Source of the DNA: Pseudomonadota bacterium
GTDB lineage: Bacteria; Pseudomonadota; Gammaproteobacteria; Steroidobacterales; Steroidobacteraceae
Assembly: GCA_021820785.1 (NCBI GenBank)
Contig: JAKADE010000076.1
Coordinates: forward strand, 1-9,746
DNA length: 9,746 bases
Direction: 5' to 3'
Shown here: positions 1 to 6,055 of the stretch, in pieces
Layout of the letters: every line of letters starts with the position of its first letter
Position numbering within the stretch: position 1 is the stretch's first letter
The notes under the pieces: model-generated
What the model was told of the DNA's origin: nothing
Databases searched by the model: none
The model's input: the letters and a program-made list of their open reading frames with translations, nothing else
Program-made: the position numbers and the translations under genes

Positions 1-156
1 AATCCGTTCGATCCGATCAACCGGCGCATCAGCATCATCGTCATGACGCGCCGCGAGGCGGAAGCGGCGCTGCGCGCCGACACCGGCTCGGCCAATCCGC
101 CCGCGGCGGGCGACCCGCCGCCCGCCGCGGCGGCCCGCGCGCCCAAGCCGCACTGA
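1..156 (+). CDS. motB: Flagellar motor stator protein MotB, C-terminal end (partial)
   Basis: Only the last 51 codons are present; the 5' part lies outside the window. The visible peptide opens with NPFDPINRRISIIVMTRREA, which matches the end of the OmpA-like peptidoglycan-binding domain of MotB, where the NRRISI stretch is characteristic. It then continues into a low-complexity Ala/Pro tail ending in KPH. MotB anchors the proton-conducting MotA/MotB stator to peptidoglycan in the inner membrane and periplasm. The TGA stop is at 154-156. Other OmpA-like proteins share the NRR motif, but the following IIVMT..EAE stretch favours MotB. MotA is expected just upstream, outside the window. The downstream porin has its own promoter signals, so it is probably a separate transcription unit. 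Confidence 0.85.
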   Translation, partial: NPFDPINRRISIIVMTRREAEAALRADTGSANPPAAGDPPPAAAARAPKPH

Positions 157-221
157 GTCGAAGATTTCCTCACCGCCTGCTGACCGCGTGCGCCGTAGAG
201 TTGCGGCGCTCGAGCGCTCAC

Positions 222-260
222 TGCACCACAATGAGTCCCGCGGCGCACCGGCGCGGTGCG
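222..260 (+). promoter_or_regulatory. Candidate NtrC-type enhancer (one full dyad plus one half-site)
   Basis: Positions 245-259 read GCACC-GGCGC-GGTGC, an exact match to the GCACC-N5-GGTGC core of the NtrC (GlnG) binding consensus, with symmetric flanking C and G. Centred 22 bp upstream (about two helical turns) is a second, half-conserved site: TGCACC at 222-227, then N5 and a poor right arm. The full dyad is centred at 252, about 95 bp upstream of the start predicted from the sigma-54 promoter at 320-337, a usual distance for an enhancer-bound activator. The dyad alone could be a chance GC-rich palindrome. The combination with a correctly spaced -24/-12 element is what gives it weight. Confidence 0.5.
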
Positions 261-289
261 TCCGCAGCGCCCAGGCGCGTACTGGAGCT

Positions 290-306
290 GATTTTCCAGG
301 GAAATC
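290..306. promoter_or_regulatory. AT-rich imperfect palindrome between enhancer and promoter
   Basis: The 17-mer GATTTTCCAGGGAAATC is symmetric around the A at 298, with 7 of 8 arm positions pairing. It stands out as AT-rich in very GC-rich surroundings. It lies about 49 bp upstream of the predicted porin transcription start, between the NtrC-like dyad and the -24 element. A second regulator or a DNA-bending protein could bind here. It does not match the IHF consensus well, and I cannot name a factor. Confidence 0.3.
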
Positions 307-319
307 CAGCCCCAGCGCG

Positions 320-337
320 CTGGCATGAGGCGTGCTT
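320..337 (+). promoter_or_regulatory. Sigma-54 (RpoN) -24/-12 promoter of the porin gene
   Basis: The sequence CTGGCATGAGGCGTGCTT carries the invariant GG (322-323) and GC (334-335) separated by exactly 10 bases. It matches the consensus YTGGCACG-N4-TTGCW at 11 of 13 defined positions; the mismatches are T for C at 326 and G for T at 332. Transcription would start near 347, giving a leader of about 35 nt to the porin ATG at 382. This also argues against starting the porin at the ATG at 325, which lies inside the promoter. Sigma-54 promoters need an enhancer-binding activator; an NtrC-like site lies upstream. Confidence 0.6.
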
Positions 338-381
338 GTCGTGCCGTGCCCGCTCCCCACTGCGTTCACGAAAGGCTCAGC

Positions 382-1479
382 ATGGCCACACACTCCCCGA
401 CTCTGCCGCTGCTCGCCGCGGCGCTCGCCGCCCTCGCTCCGGGCGGTGCACGCGCGGCCCAGTCCCCCGCCGCGACGCTCCAGACGCTGCTTTCGAACTC
501 CGGCATCACGGCCTCCGGGTATCTCGCCGCCTCGTACTACACGTCCTCGGGCGGCAACACCTACCATCAGTTCGACACCGCGCACGATGCGTTCCAGCTC
601 GACCAGGCCGGTCTCACCCTCGCCTACCAGCCCAAGCAGGGCTTCGGTGGGCTCATCGACGTCATCGGCGGAAACGACGCGAAGATCGTCAACGCCGCCG
701 AGAGCGCCTCGGCCTCGAGCAATAACCCGATCGACCTGCTGCAAGGCTACGTGCAATACGTCCGGGGAGCCCTCACGCTCGAGGCGGGCAAGTTCACCAC
801 ACTCGCCGGCGCCGAGGTCATCGCGCCGACCGGCAACACCAACTTCTCCCGCTCGCTGCTGTTCTATGCCGAACCGATGACGCACACCGGCGTGCGCGCC
901 AGCTACGCGTTCAACAGCGTGGTGAGCGCGACGCTCGGGGTGAACAACGGCTGGAACTACACCAGCGTCACCTCCGGGTCGAAGACCGTGGAGCTCGGCT
1001 TGGCGCTCACCCCGGGGGCGGCGTTCTCCCTCACGGCGCAGAGCTACATCGGCAACGATCCGGTCGATCTCGCCCGCCGCACCCTCATCGATACCGTCGC
1101 CACCTACAATGCCACCGCCGCGCTGCAGTTCGTGGCCAGCTACGACTGGGGCCAGCAGCGCGCGAGTCATGTGACCCCCGGTGGCCAGTGGAGCGGCGTG
1201 GCGCTGTACCTGAACTACCGTTTCAGCCCACGCTGGCGCGTCTCGCTGCGCGGGGAGTCGTTCGATGACCGCAACGGCTTCATCACCGGAACCCGCCAGC
1301 GCCTGAAGGAGGGGACCGTAACCTTCGGCTATGACCCGGCGGCGGATTTCGAGCTGCGGCTCGAGGGTCGCTACGACACCTCGAATCGGCCGAGCTTTGT
1401 CTATACCTCGGTAGGTGGTCTCACCCAGGTCAGCACGCACCAGAGCGAGCTGGCCGTCCAGGGCGTGTACTCGTTCTAG
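382..1479 (+). CDS. Outer-membrane beta-barrel porin (BBP2/OmpL-like), putatively nitrogen-regulated
   Basis: A 365-residue protein. Residues 1-25 form a signal peptide (hydrophobic LPLLAAALAALAP, cleavage after ARA25), although its n-region MATHSP lacks Lys/Arg, which is unusual. The mature part is rich in alternating polar/hydrophobic beta strands with aromatic girdle residues and ends in VYSF, a C-terminal Phe typical of BAM-assembled barrels. The stretch FQLDQAGLTLAYQPKQGFGG and the following GGNDAK resemble the putative beta-barrel porin-2 (OmpL-like) family. Such proteins form diffusion channels in the outer membrane; the substrate cannot be read from sequence. Start chosen at 382: AAAGG at 371-375 lies 6 nt upstream, a signal peptide begins there, and the longer ATG at 325 lies inside the sigma-54 promoter. 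The promoter and NtrC-like dyad suggest induction under nitrogen limitation, so a nitrogenous solute is a reasonable guess. A strong hairpin follows the stop. Confidence 0.8.
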   Translation: MATHSPTLPLLAAALAALAPGGARAAQSPAATLQTLLSNSGITASGYLAASYYTSSGGNTYHQFDTAHDAFQLDQAGLTLAYQPKQGFGGLIDVIGGNDAKIVNAAESASASSNNPIDLLQGYVQYVRGALTLEAGKFTTLAGAEVIAPTGNTNFSRSLLFYAEPMTHTGVRASYAFNSVVSATLGVNNGWNYTSVTSGSKTVELGLALTPGAAFSLTAQSYIGNDPVDLARRTLIDTVATYNATAALQFVASYDWGQQRASHVTPGGQWSGVALYLNYRFSPRWRVSLRGESFDDRNGFITGTRQRLKEGTVTFGYDPAADFELRLEGRYDTSNRPSFVYTSVGGLTQVSTHQSELAVQGVYSF

Positions 1480-1483
1480 GCGG

Positions 1484-1522
1484 GCGCGCTGCGGGCCGGT
1501 CCGCGCCGGCCCGCAGCACGCC
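1484..1522 (+). terminator. GC-rich hairpin terminator after the porin gene
   Basis: A perfect 11-bp stem, CTGCGGGCCGG (1489-1499) with CCGGCCCGCAG (1506-1516), encloses a 6-nt loop. It extends outward by one more pair and, after one mismatch, four further pairs (1484-1522). It begins 5 nt after the porin stop. Only a weak T-run follows (GTGATTTC), so intrinsic termination may be partial. It cleanly separates the porin unit from the desaturase. Confidence 0.55.
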
Positions 1523-1555
1523 GTGATTTCACGCATGCTCCGGGCGCTCGGATCG

Positions 1556-1564
1556 TGCTAAGGT
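1556..1564 (+). promoter_or_regulatory. Possible extended -10 promoter of the desaturase
   Basis: TGCTAAGGT has the TG-N extension followed by TAAGGT (TA...T of the sigma-70 -10 hexamer), 41 nt upstream of the desaturase ATG. No convincing -35 box is seen 16-18 bp upstream. It is the best candidate in the 125-bp gap, and a separate promoter is expected after the hairpin at 1484-1522. Confidence 0.25.
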
Positions 1565-1604
1565 AAGTCGGTCTCCGTTCAACCGCTCCGAGCGCGTACT
1601 GCCC

Positions 1605-2774
1605 ATGCCGAACTCATCTGCCCCGGCCCCGTCCTCCTCAGTCCGGTCGGCACCGCCGATCTGGACGAACATCATATTGTTTTCCTTGACCTTTCTCGCC
1701 GCGGCAGTGCTGGTGCCCTGGTACGGCATCACGCACGGTTTCAGTGCCGCAGCGTGGGTGCTGCTCGGGGTCTTTCTGGCCGCCAACGAGCTGTCGATCA
1801 CGGCCGGCTACCACCGGCTCTGGGCGCACCGCGCCTACGAGGCGCACTGGATCCTGCGGCTGGTGTTCCTGGTGTTCGGCACCATGGCGCTGCAGAACAG
1901 CGCCTGGGCCTGGTGCAGCGGCCATCGCCGCCACCACCTGAACGTCGATGACGAGGAACTCGACCCCTATTCGGCGCGTCGCGGCTTCTGGTTCTCGCAC
2001 ATCGGCTGGATGGTGCGGGAGTACCCGAGCGGACGGGAGGACTTCAGCAACATTCCGGACCTGCGCCGCGACCGCATGCTCGCCTTCCAGCACCGCCACT
2101 ACGTCGCGCTGGTGCTGCTGACGAACCTGGGACTGCCGCTCGCCGCCGGCTGGCTGGCCGGAGACGTGTGGGGCGTGTTCCTGCTCGCCGGGGTGCTGCG
2201 CCTGGTGCTCAGTCACCACTTCACGTTCTTCATCAATTCGCTGGCGCACATGTGGGGCTCGCGACCGTACACCGAGGAGAACACCGCGCGGGACAACCCG
2301 GTGCTCGCGGTGCTGACCTTCGGCGAGGGCTACCACAACTTCCACCATATCTTCGCGCACGACTACCGCAACGGAGTGCGCTGGTGGCAGTGGGACCCGA
2401 CCAAGTGGCTGATCGCGAGCCTGCAGTACGTCGGGCTGACGCGCAAACTGAAGCGCACGCCGGTGTTCCAGATCCAGCGCGCGCTGCTCGCGATGCAGTT
2501 CCAGCGGGCGCAGAATGCGCTTGCACAGGTGGCGCCAACCGCGTCGCCCTCGCGCATCACCGAGCTGCACCAGCACATCGCACGTGAGTACGACAGCTTC
2601 CTCGCCGCCATTGCCGACTGGGCGAAGGTGAAGGAACAGTGGCTCACGGAGAAAAAACGCGCCGTGGTCGAGCACTGGGAGCACGCCAGCTTCCAGCTGC
2701 GCCTCAAGGAGCTCGAGCAGCGTCTGCGTCTGCAGCGCCGCCGGCTGCGCGTGCTGCAGGCTCAGCTCGCCTGA
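1605..2774 (+). CDS. Membrane fatty acid (acyl-CoA) delta-9 type desaturase
   Basis: A 389-residue integral membrane di-iron desaturase that introduces a cis double bond into saturated acyl chains using O2 and an electron donor, adjusting membrane fluidity. The histidine boxes of the stearoyl-CoA desaturase family are all present: HRLWAHR (70-76), HRRHH (107-111) and EGYHNFHH (241-248), together with NSLAH (211-215). Hydrophobic segments lie around 22-42, 47-66, 83-101 and 165-200. Residues about 285-389 form a charged, predicted helical or coiled-coil tail rich in Gln, Arg and Leu; the total length is comparable to Pseudomonas-type desaturases of about 390 residues. The start at 1605 lacks a visible Shine-Dalgarno sequence, but no better upstream start is apparent and the N-terminus before the first membrane segment has a normal length. 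yebC follows after 35 nt and may be co-transcribed. Exact regiospecificity and acyl carrier cannot be decided from sequence. Confidence 0.92.
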   Translation: MPNSSAPAPSSSVRSAPPIWTNIILFSLTFLAAAVLVPWYGITHGFSAAAWVLLGVFLAANELSITAGYHRLWAHRAYEAHWILRLVFLVFGTMALQNSAWAWCSGHRRHHLNVDDEELDPYSARRGFWFSHIGWMVREYPSGREDFSNIPDLRRDRMLAFQHRHYVALVLLTNLGLPLAAGWLAGDVWGVFLLAGVLRLVLSHHFTFFINSLAHMWGSRPYTEENTARDNPVLAVLTFGEGYHNFHHIFAHDYRNGVRWWQWDPTKWLIASLQYVGLTRKLKRTPVFQIQRALLAMQFQRAQNALAQVAPTASPSRITELHQHIAREYDSFLAAIADWAKVKEQWLTEKKRAVVEHWEHASFQLRLKELEQRLRLQRRRLRVLQAQLA

Positions 2775-2809
2775 GCCGCCGGCCCTTCCCGACATCGCGG
2801 TAGTTTTCC

Positions 2810-3532
2810 ATGGGACGCATCTTCGAAGTCCGCAAGGCCACCATGTTTGCGCGCTGGAACCGCATGGCCAAGCAGTTCGCGCGCATCGCCAAGGACATCA
2901 CCATCGCGGTGAAGTCCGGCGGCGCGGACCCGAGTTCCAATCCGGCCCTGCGGCGCGTGATCCAGAACGCCCGCGCGGTCAACATGCCGAAGGACAAGGT
3001 CGAGGCGGCGATCAAGCGGGCTTCCGGCCGGGATGCCACGCACTACCACGAAGTGCACTACGAGGCCTATGCGCCGCACGGCGTGGCACTGCTGATCGAA
3101 GCGGCGACCGACAATCCGACCCGCACCGTGGCCGCAGTGCGCAACATCGTCACCAAGAACGGTGGCAACCTCGCCACCTCCGGCAGCGTCGCGTTTCTCT
3201 TCAAGCACATGGGCGTGTTCCGCCTGGCTCCAGCCGGGATCGACCAGGACGAGCTCGAGCTGTACCTGATCGATCATGGACTCGAGGAGATGGGCGAGAG
3301 CACCGGGGAGAACGGCGAGCCGCAGCTGCTCATCCGCTGCGCCTTCGAGGACTTCGGCAAGATGCAGGAAGCACTCGAGGCGCGCGGCATCACGCCGCTG
3401 TCGGCGGAACACGAGTACGTGTGCACCGTGCCGACCGAGCTGCCCGAGGCGCAGGCGCAGGAAGTGCTGGCGCTGATCGACAAGCTCGAACAGGACGATG
3501 ACGTCCAGCGGGTGTTTCACACCCTGGCGTGA
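2810..3532 (+). CDS. YebC/PmpR/TACO1-family protein, Bacteroidetes-like variant
   Basis: A 240-residue member of the YebC family, described as DNA-binding regulators and as TACO1-type ribosome-associated factors that help translation of difficult (e.g. proline-rich) stretches. Family hallmarks are [18 protein letters not shown] (37-54), [14 protein letters not shown] (58-71), [20 protein letters not shown] (84-103) and a C-terminal [14 protein letters not shown]. The N-terminus is not the usual MAGHSKW..(I)K..K form of proteobacterial YebC, nor that of YeeN. It reads [20 protein letters not shown], like the form I recall from Bacteroidetes. It is also not next to ruvABC, the usual site of the canonical gene in Gammaproteobacteria, so it is probably a second paralogue. 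No clear Shine-Dalgarno is visible before the ATG. The gene converges on peptide deformylase with a 12-nt gap. Confidence 0.9.
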   Translation: MGRIFEVRKATMFARWNRMAKQFARIAKDITIAVKSGGADPSSNPALRRVIQNARAVNMPKDKVEAAIKRASGRDATHYHEVHYEAYAPHGVALLIEAATDNPTRTVAAVRNIVTKNGGNLATSGSVAFLFKHMGVFRLAPAGIDQDELELYLIDHGLEEMGESTGENGEPQLLIRCAFEDFGKMQEALEARGITPLSAEHEYVCTVPTELPEAQAQEVLALIDKLEQDDDVQRVFHTLA

Positions 3533-3539
3533 GCGGCGC

Positions 3540-3554
3540 GCCGGCTAATCCGGC
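3540..3554. terminator. Small symmetric hairpin at the yebC / deformylase convergence
   Basis: GCCGG (3540-3544) and CCGGC (3550-3554) pair around the loop CTAAT, which contains the deformylase stop codon. It lies in the 12-nt gap and could act weakly in both directions. The stem is only 5 bp and has no T-run, so it may be coincidental in such GC-rich sequence. Confidence 0.2.
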
Positions 3555-4093
3555 ATCGGCGTCATGCGCGCCCCGAGCGCATCCTCGAACCCCAGGTTGT
3601 GCAGATCCCGGATGCGCTGCGGGTAGAGCACACCGTCGAGATGGTCGACCTCGTGCTGCACGACGCGCGCGTGAAAGCCGTGCGCGGTCCGCTCGAACGG
3701 CTCCCCGTGCAGATCGAACCCGCTGTAGCGCAGGTGCGTGTAGCGCGGCACGAGCCCGCGCAGCCCCGGCACCGACAGACACCCTTCCCACCCCTCGGCC
3801 TGCTCGCTGCCGAGCGGCGTGAGCTGCGGGTTGATGAGCACCGTATACGGCACGGGTGCGACATCCGGATAACGCGGGTTGTCGGCGACTTCGAAGATCA
3901 CCACGCGCAGACTGACCCCGATCTGCGGTGCGGCGATTCCGGCACCGTTCAGGGACCGCATGGTTTCATCCATGTCGCGCACCAGCGCCTCGAGTTCTGC
4001 GTCGAAGCGCTGCACGGGCGCGGCGACCTGCGCGAGCAGCGGCTCGCCCATCTTCAACACCCGGCGTATGGTCATGGGTGTACAGTACAACAT
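3545..4093 (-). CDS. def: Peptide deformylase
   Basis: A 182-residue metalloenzyme that removes the N-formyl group from nascent proteins at the ribosome. All three family motifs are intact: GAGIAAPQ (50-57), EGCLSV (103-108) with metal-ligand Cys105, and QHEVDHLDG (146-154) with His147, Glu148 and His151 as ligands and catalytic acid/base. Two starts are possible. The ATG at 4093 has GAGG 7 nt upstream and is chosen; it gives the N-terminus [16 protein letters not shown]. The ATG at 4075 begins at the [10 protein letters not shown] typical of homologues but has no ribosome binding site. The gene is not beside fmt, where the main def usually sits, so this may be a second deformylase; its region around the second motif ([15 protein letters not shown]) recalls the PDF1A-like subgroup. 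It is divergent from the DUF3014 gene. Confidence 0.92.
   Translation of the reverse strand: MLYCTPMTIRRVLKMGEPLLAQVAAPVQRFDAELEALVRDMDETMRSLNGAGIAAPQIGVSLRVVIFEVADNPRYPDVAPVPYTVLINPQLTPLGSEQAEGWEGCLSVPGLRGLVPRYTHLRYSGFDLHGEPFERTAHGFHARVVQHEVDHLDGVLYPQRIRDLHNLGFEDALGARMTPMPD
4079..4089. promoter_or_regulatory. Perfect 11-bp palindrome TGTACAGTACA at the divergent start region
   Basis: TGTAC-A-GTACA is a perfect dyad around position 4084, AT-richer than its surroundings. It lies between the two possible deformylase starts and 30 nt upstream of the DUF3014 ATG. It could be an operator, or part of a promoter for the + strand gene (TACAGT at 4081-4086 is a weak -10 candidate). No known regulator consensus is matched with confidence. 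Confidence 0.25.
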
Positions 4094-4118
4094 TTCTCGG
4101 CCTCGGGAGTGACGCCAG

Positions 4119-4970
4119 ATGTGGAACAAGACTGACCCGGAAGAGTCCTTCCGCAACAAGGTCATTTGGGTAGCCGCGGCCGTCGTGGCGGCCGCATTGA
4201 TCGGTGTCGGCGTCTACTACCGGTTCCATACGAGCACGCCGAAATCCGCGACCGGCACCGTACCGCCCGCTCCGCAGGCCGCAGCACCCGCCCCGGCGTC
4301 AGCGCCGCTGCCGAGCGCGGCTCAGGCTCCGCCGATCGCACATCCGGTACCGGCCCAGAGCAGCACCCCGGCGCAGCCGCTGCCGCCGCTGAACCACAGC
4401 GACGCGGTCGTGCTCGCCGCGCTTGATACGTTGATCGGCCACCCTGCGGTGGCGCGGTTCATCGTGCCGAAGAACATCATCCGCCGCGTCGTGGTGAGCG
4501 TCGACAGCCTGCCGCGCGCCAAGGTGGCGGCGGATCTGCGGCCCATCCAGGCGACGCCGGGTGAGACCCTCGTGAACCGGCAGGGCGGCGTCGTGCTGCT
4601 CAGTCAGCGCAATTACGCCCGCTACACCCCGTTCGTCGCGGTGGTCAGCCGGCTGAACGTCCAGGGTCTGGCGCAGCTGTACTTTCGTCTCTACCCGCTG
4701 TTCCAGCAGGCCTATGAGAGCCTCGGCTACCCGGGCAAGTACTTCAACGACCGCCTGGTTCAGGCCATCGACAGCCTGCTCGCCACCCCCACGGTCACCT
4801 CGCCCGTGACACTGGTGCGCCCGAAGGTGTTCTGGCAATTTGCCGACCCGAAGCTCGAAGCGCTGCCCGCCGGGCAGAAGCTGATGATCCGCATGGGTCC
4901 GCAGAACGACGCCATCATCGAGCACAAGCTGCGTCAGTTCCGCGCGCTGATCGCCAACCCGCCGAAATAA
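4119..4970 (+). CDS. DUF3014 family membrane-anchored protein of unknown function
   Basis: A 283-residue protein with a short charged N-terminus, one transmembrane helix at about 15-33 ([20 protein letters not shown]) and an Ala/Pro-rich linker (about 49-90). A folded C-terminal domain follows from about 92 and would lie in the periplasm. The sequence [20 protein letters not shown] and the following [14 protein letters not shown] (120-133) are recognisable features of the proteobacterial DUF3014 family; usual length and layout agree. The molecular function is unknown and no catalytic motif is visible. The start at 4119 is supported by GGGAG at 4105-4109, 9 nt upstream. A 6-bp hairpin (4138-4143 with 4148-4153) lies just inside the coding start and could affect initiation. 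It is divergent from deformylase and convergent with the HIT gene after a 13-nt gap. Confidence 0.8.
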   Translation: MWNKTDPEESFRNKVIWVAAAVVAAALIGVGVYYRFHTSTPKSATGTVPPAPQAAAPAPASAPLPSAAQAPPIAHPVPAQSSTPAQPLPPLNHSDAVVLAALDTLIGHPAVARFIVPKNIIRRVVVSVDSLPRAKVAADLRPIQATPGETLVNRQGGVVLLSQRNYARYTPFVAVVSRLNVQGLAQLYFRLYPLFQQAYESLGYPGKYFNDRLVQAIDSLLATPTVTSPVTLVRPKVFWQFADPKLEALPAGQKLMIRMGPQNDAIIEHKLRQFRALIANPPK

Positions 4971-4973
4971 CGC

Positions 4974-5008
4974 GCGCGGCGCCTCAGGGACGTTCGAGCG
5001 CGCCGCGC
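4974..5008. terminator. Possible hairpin at the DUF3014 / HIT convergence
   Basis: GCGCGGCGC (4974-4982) pairs perfectly with GCGCCGCGC (5000-5008) across a 17-nt loop, starting 3 nt after the DUF3014 stop and running into the end of the HIT gene. The long loop and missing T-run make it a weak terminator candidate, but no better one lies between these convergent genes. Confidence 0.2.
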
Positions 5009-5430
5009 ATCTGTGCCAGCAGTTGGCCATGCGCGGCCGGGTCGAACGGCTCGCCGGCCTGCCAGTCGTACGCCCAGGGATGTGCGGTGCGCAGCGCCTC
5101 GGGCTCCTGCGCGTATCGCGGGATGACGTGCGCGTGCAGCGCCGGCTCGAGATTGCCGAGCATGGCGTAGTTGATCCGCACCGCACCGGTGACCGCGAGC
5201 ACCGCATCGCCGAGGCGGGCCATATCCAGCAGGAAGCGCGCGCGCTCGGGCGCCTGGAGCGCATTGAGCGTCGGCACCACCGGATCGGGCAGCAGCAGCG
5301 CATAGCCGCGCAGGAACTGCCGCTCCCCGAGCAGCGCCCATCCCGAGGGCAGCCGCGCAATCAGGCGCGGTTCGCGCCCGGCGCGCAGGGCTTCGACCTG
5401 GCGGTGAATCGCGGTCAGTGGCCCGCTCAA
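4984..5430 (-). CDS. HIT-family (histidine triad) nucleotide-binding protein
   Basis: A 148-residue HIT-domain protein, a family of nucleotide-phosphate hydrolases and transferases acting on dinucleoside polyphosphates or nucleotidyl conjugates. The motif region NYAMLGNLEPALHAHVIPRY (87-106) keeps the central, nucleotidylated His99 and the following His101. The first His of the H-x-H-x-H motif is Ala97, as I recall in many proteobacterial HIT proteins with N-x-EPALHAH. The start is a TTG at 5430 overlapping the HAD stop as TTGA; GGGAG 7 nt upstream supports it and no ATG or GTG codes for a complete domain. It is the last gene of the - strand unit and convergent with the DUF3014 gene. The substrate is unknown. 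Confidence 0.85.
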   Translation of the reverse strand: MSGPLTAIHRQVEALRAGREPRLIARLPSGWALLGERQFLRGYALLLPDPVVPTLNALQAPERARFLLDMARLGDAVLAVTGAVRINYAMLGNLEPALHAHVIPRYAQEPEALRTAHPWAYDWQAGEPFDPAAHGQLLAQMRGALERP

Positions 5431-6023
5431 CAGGTCACTCCCAACGCTCCGAGTGCGCTCACGGTCGAGGCGTACCCGGTGTGTTCGATCGCCTCCCAGC
5501 CGCGCTGGCGCGCCGCGAGCACATTTTCCGCGCGGTCATCGATGAACACCGTCGCCGCCGGTTCGAGCGCGAAGCGCCGTTCCGCCTCGGCATAGATGCC
5601 GGCCTCGGGCTTCATGACACCGGCGAGGAACGAGGGCAGCGCGCCGTGACCGATGCGATGCACGCCGTACTCGCGCGACAGGTGTGCCCAGTGCAGGTCA
5701 CCGATGTTGGAGAGCAGGAACACCCGGTAGCGCTCGCTCAAGCGCTCGGCGAGCCGCACCATGCGCGGCTGCAGCTCGAACATGCTGGTCCAGCGCTCGT
5801 GCACGGCGTCCAGATCCATCGGCCGGCGAGCGAGCGCCGCGAAGCGCTCGAGCAGCCCCCGCCCGGTGAGCCGGCCGCACTCGTGATCGTGCAGCGCGAC
5901 CTGGGTCAGCACCGAGTTCAGGTCACGGGCATCGGCCCCGTGGTCGCGCAGGAACGCCAGAAAGGGTTCGGTGTCGAGGTGCACGAACACCCAGCCGATA
6001 TCGAAAACGACGTTACGCAGCAC
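5427..6023 (-). CDS. HAD-superfamily phosphatase, YihX-like subgroup
   Basis: A 198-residue HAD hydrolase. Motif I is FDIGWVFV with nucleophile Asp8; the second Asp of DxD is Gly10, as in E. coli YihX (alpha-D-glucose-1-phosphate phosphatase, FDLGNV). Motif II is LLSN with Ser105, motif III is GVMKPEAGIY with Lys138 and motif IV is FIDDRAEN with Asp162 and Asp163. The segments around motifs II-IV and the length (YihX is 199 residues) fit this subgroup. It is likely a cytosolic phosphatase for a sugar phosphate or similar small metabolite; the substrate cannot be assigned. The start is uncertain: the GTG at 6023 is chosen because GGGAG (6036-6032) lies 8 nt upstream. The GTG at 6059 (GTGA overlap with the decarboxylase stop) or the ATG at 6056 would add 11-12 residues but have no ribosome binding site. 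The stop overlaps the HIT start by 4 nt. Confidence 0.85.
   Translation of the reverse strand: MLRNVVFDIGWVFVHLDTEPFLAFLRDHGADARDLNSVLTQVALHDHECGRLTGRGLLERFAALARRPMDLDAVHERWTSMFELQPRMVRLAERLSERYRVFLLSNIGDLHWAHLSREYGVHRIGHGALPSFLAGVMKPEAGIYAEAERRFALEPAATVFIDDRAENVLAARQRGWEAIEHTGYASTVSALGALGVTC
5438..5442 (-). promoter_or_regulatory. Shine-Dalgarno that fixes the TTG start of the HIT gene
   Basis: On the - strand this reads GGGAG, 7 nt before the TTG at 5430, inside the last codons of the HAD gene. It makes the rare TTG start credible and fits translational coupling with the upstream gene. Confidence 0.6.
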
Positions 6024-6055
6024 GCGGTTCACTCCCGGCGCCTCAGAGCGCCGCA

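Noticed and set aside
190..209. Hairpin after motB (GCGCCG / CGGCGC, 8-nt loop) as terminator
   Set aside because: Only 6 bp, no T-run, 33 nt after the stop; such pairings are frequent in this GC-rich sequence.
206..217. Palindrome GCGCTCGAGCGC
   Set aside because: Symmetric but without loop or partner features; likely chance in GC-rich DNA.
312..323. Palindrome CCAGCGCGCTGG overlapping the -24 element
   Set aside because: Could be a repressor site, but it is explained by GC bias and by the constrained CTGG of the promoter; no second copy seen nearby.
325..381. N-terminal extension of the porin from the ATG at 325
   Set aside because: It would start inside the sigma-54 element, has no ribosome binding site, and would bury the signal peptide behind 19 extra residues.
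1638..2795. 385-codon open frame on the - strand
   Set aside because: Antisense to the desaturase, whose histidine boxes are unambiguous; the translation has shadow-like composition and no motif.
4138..4153. Hairpin CGGAAG / CTTCCG at the start of the DUF3014 coding region
   Set aside because: Short, within codons, and without evidence of regulation; mentioned in the gene entry only.
4299..5360. 353-codon open frame on the - strand
   Set aside because: Spans the convergent ends of the DUF3014 and HIT genes in another frame; Arg/Ser-rich shadow without domain.
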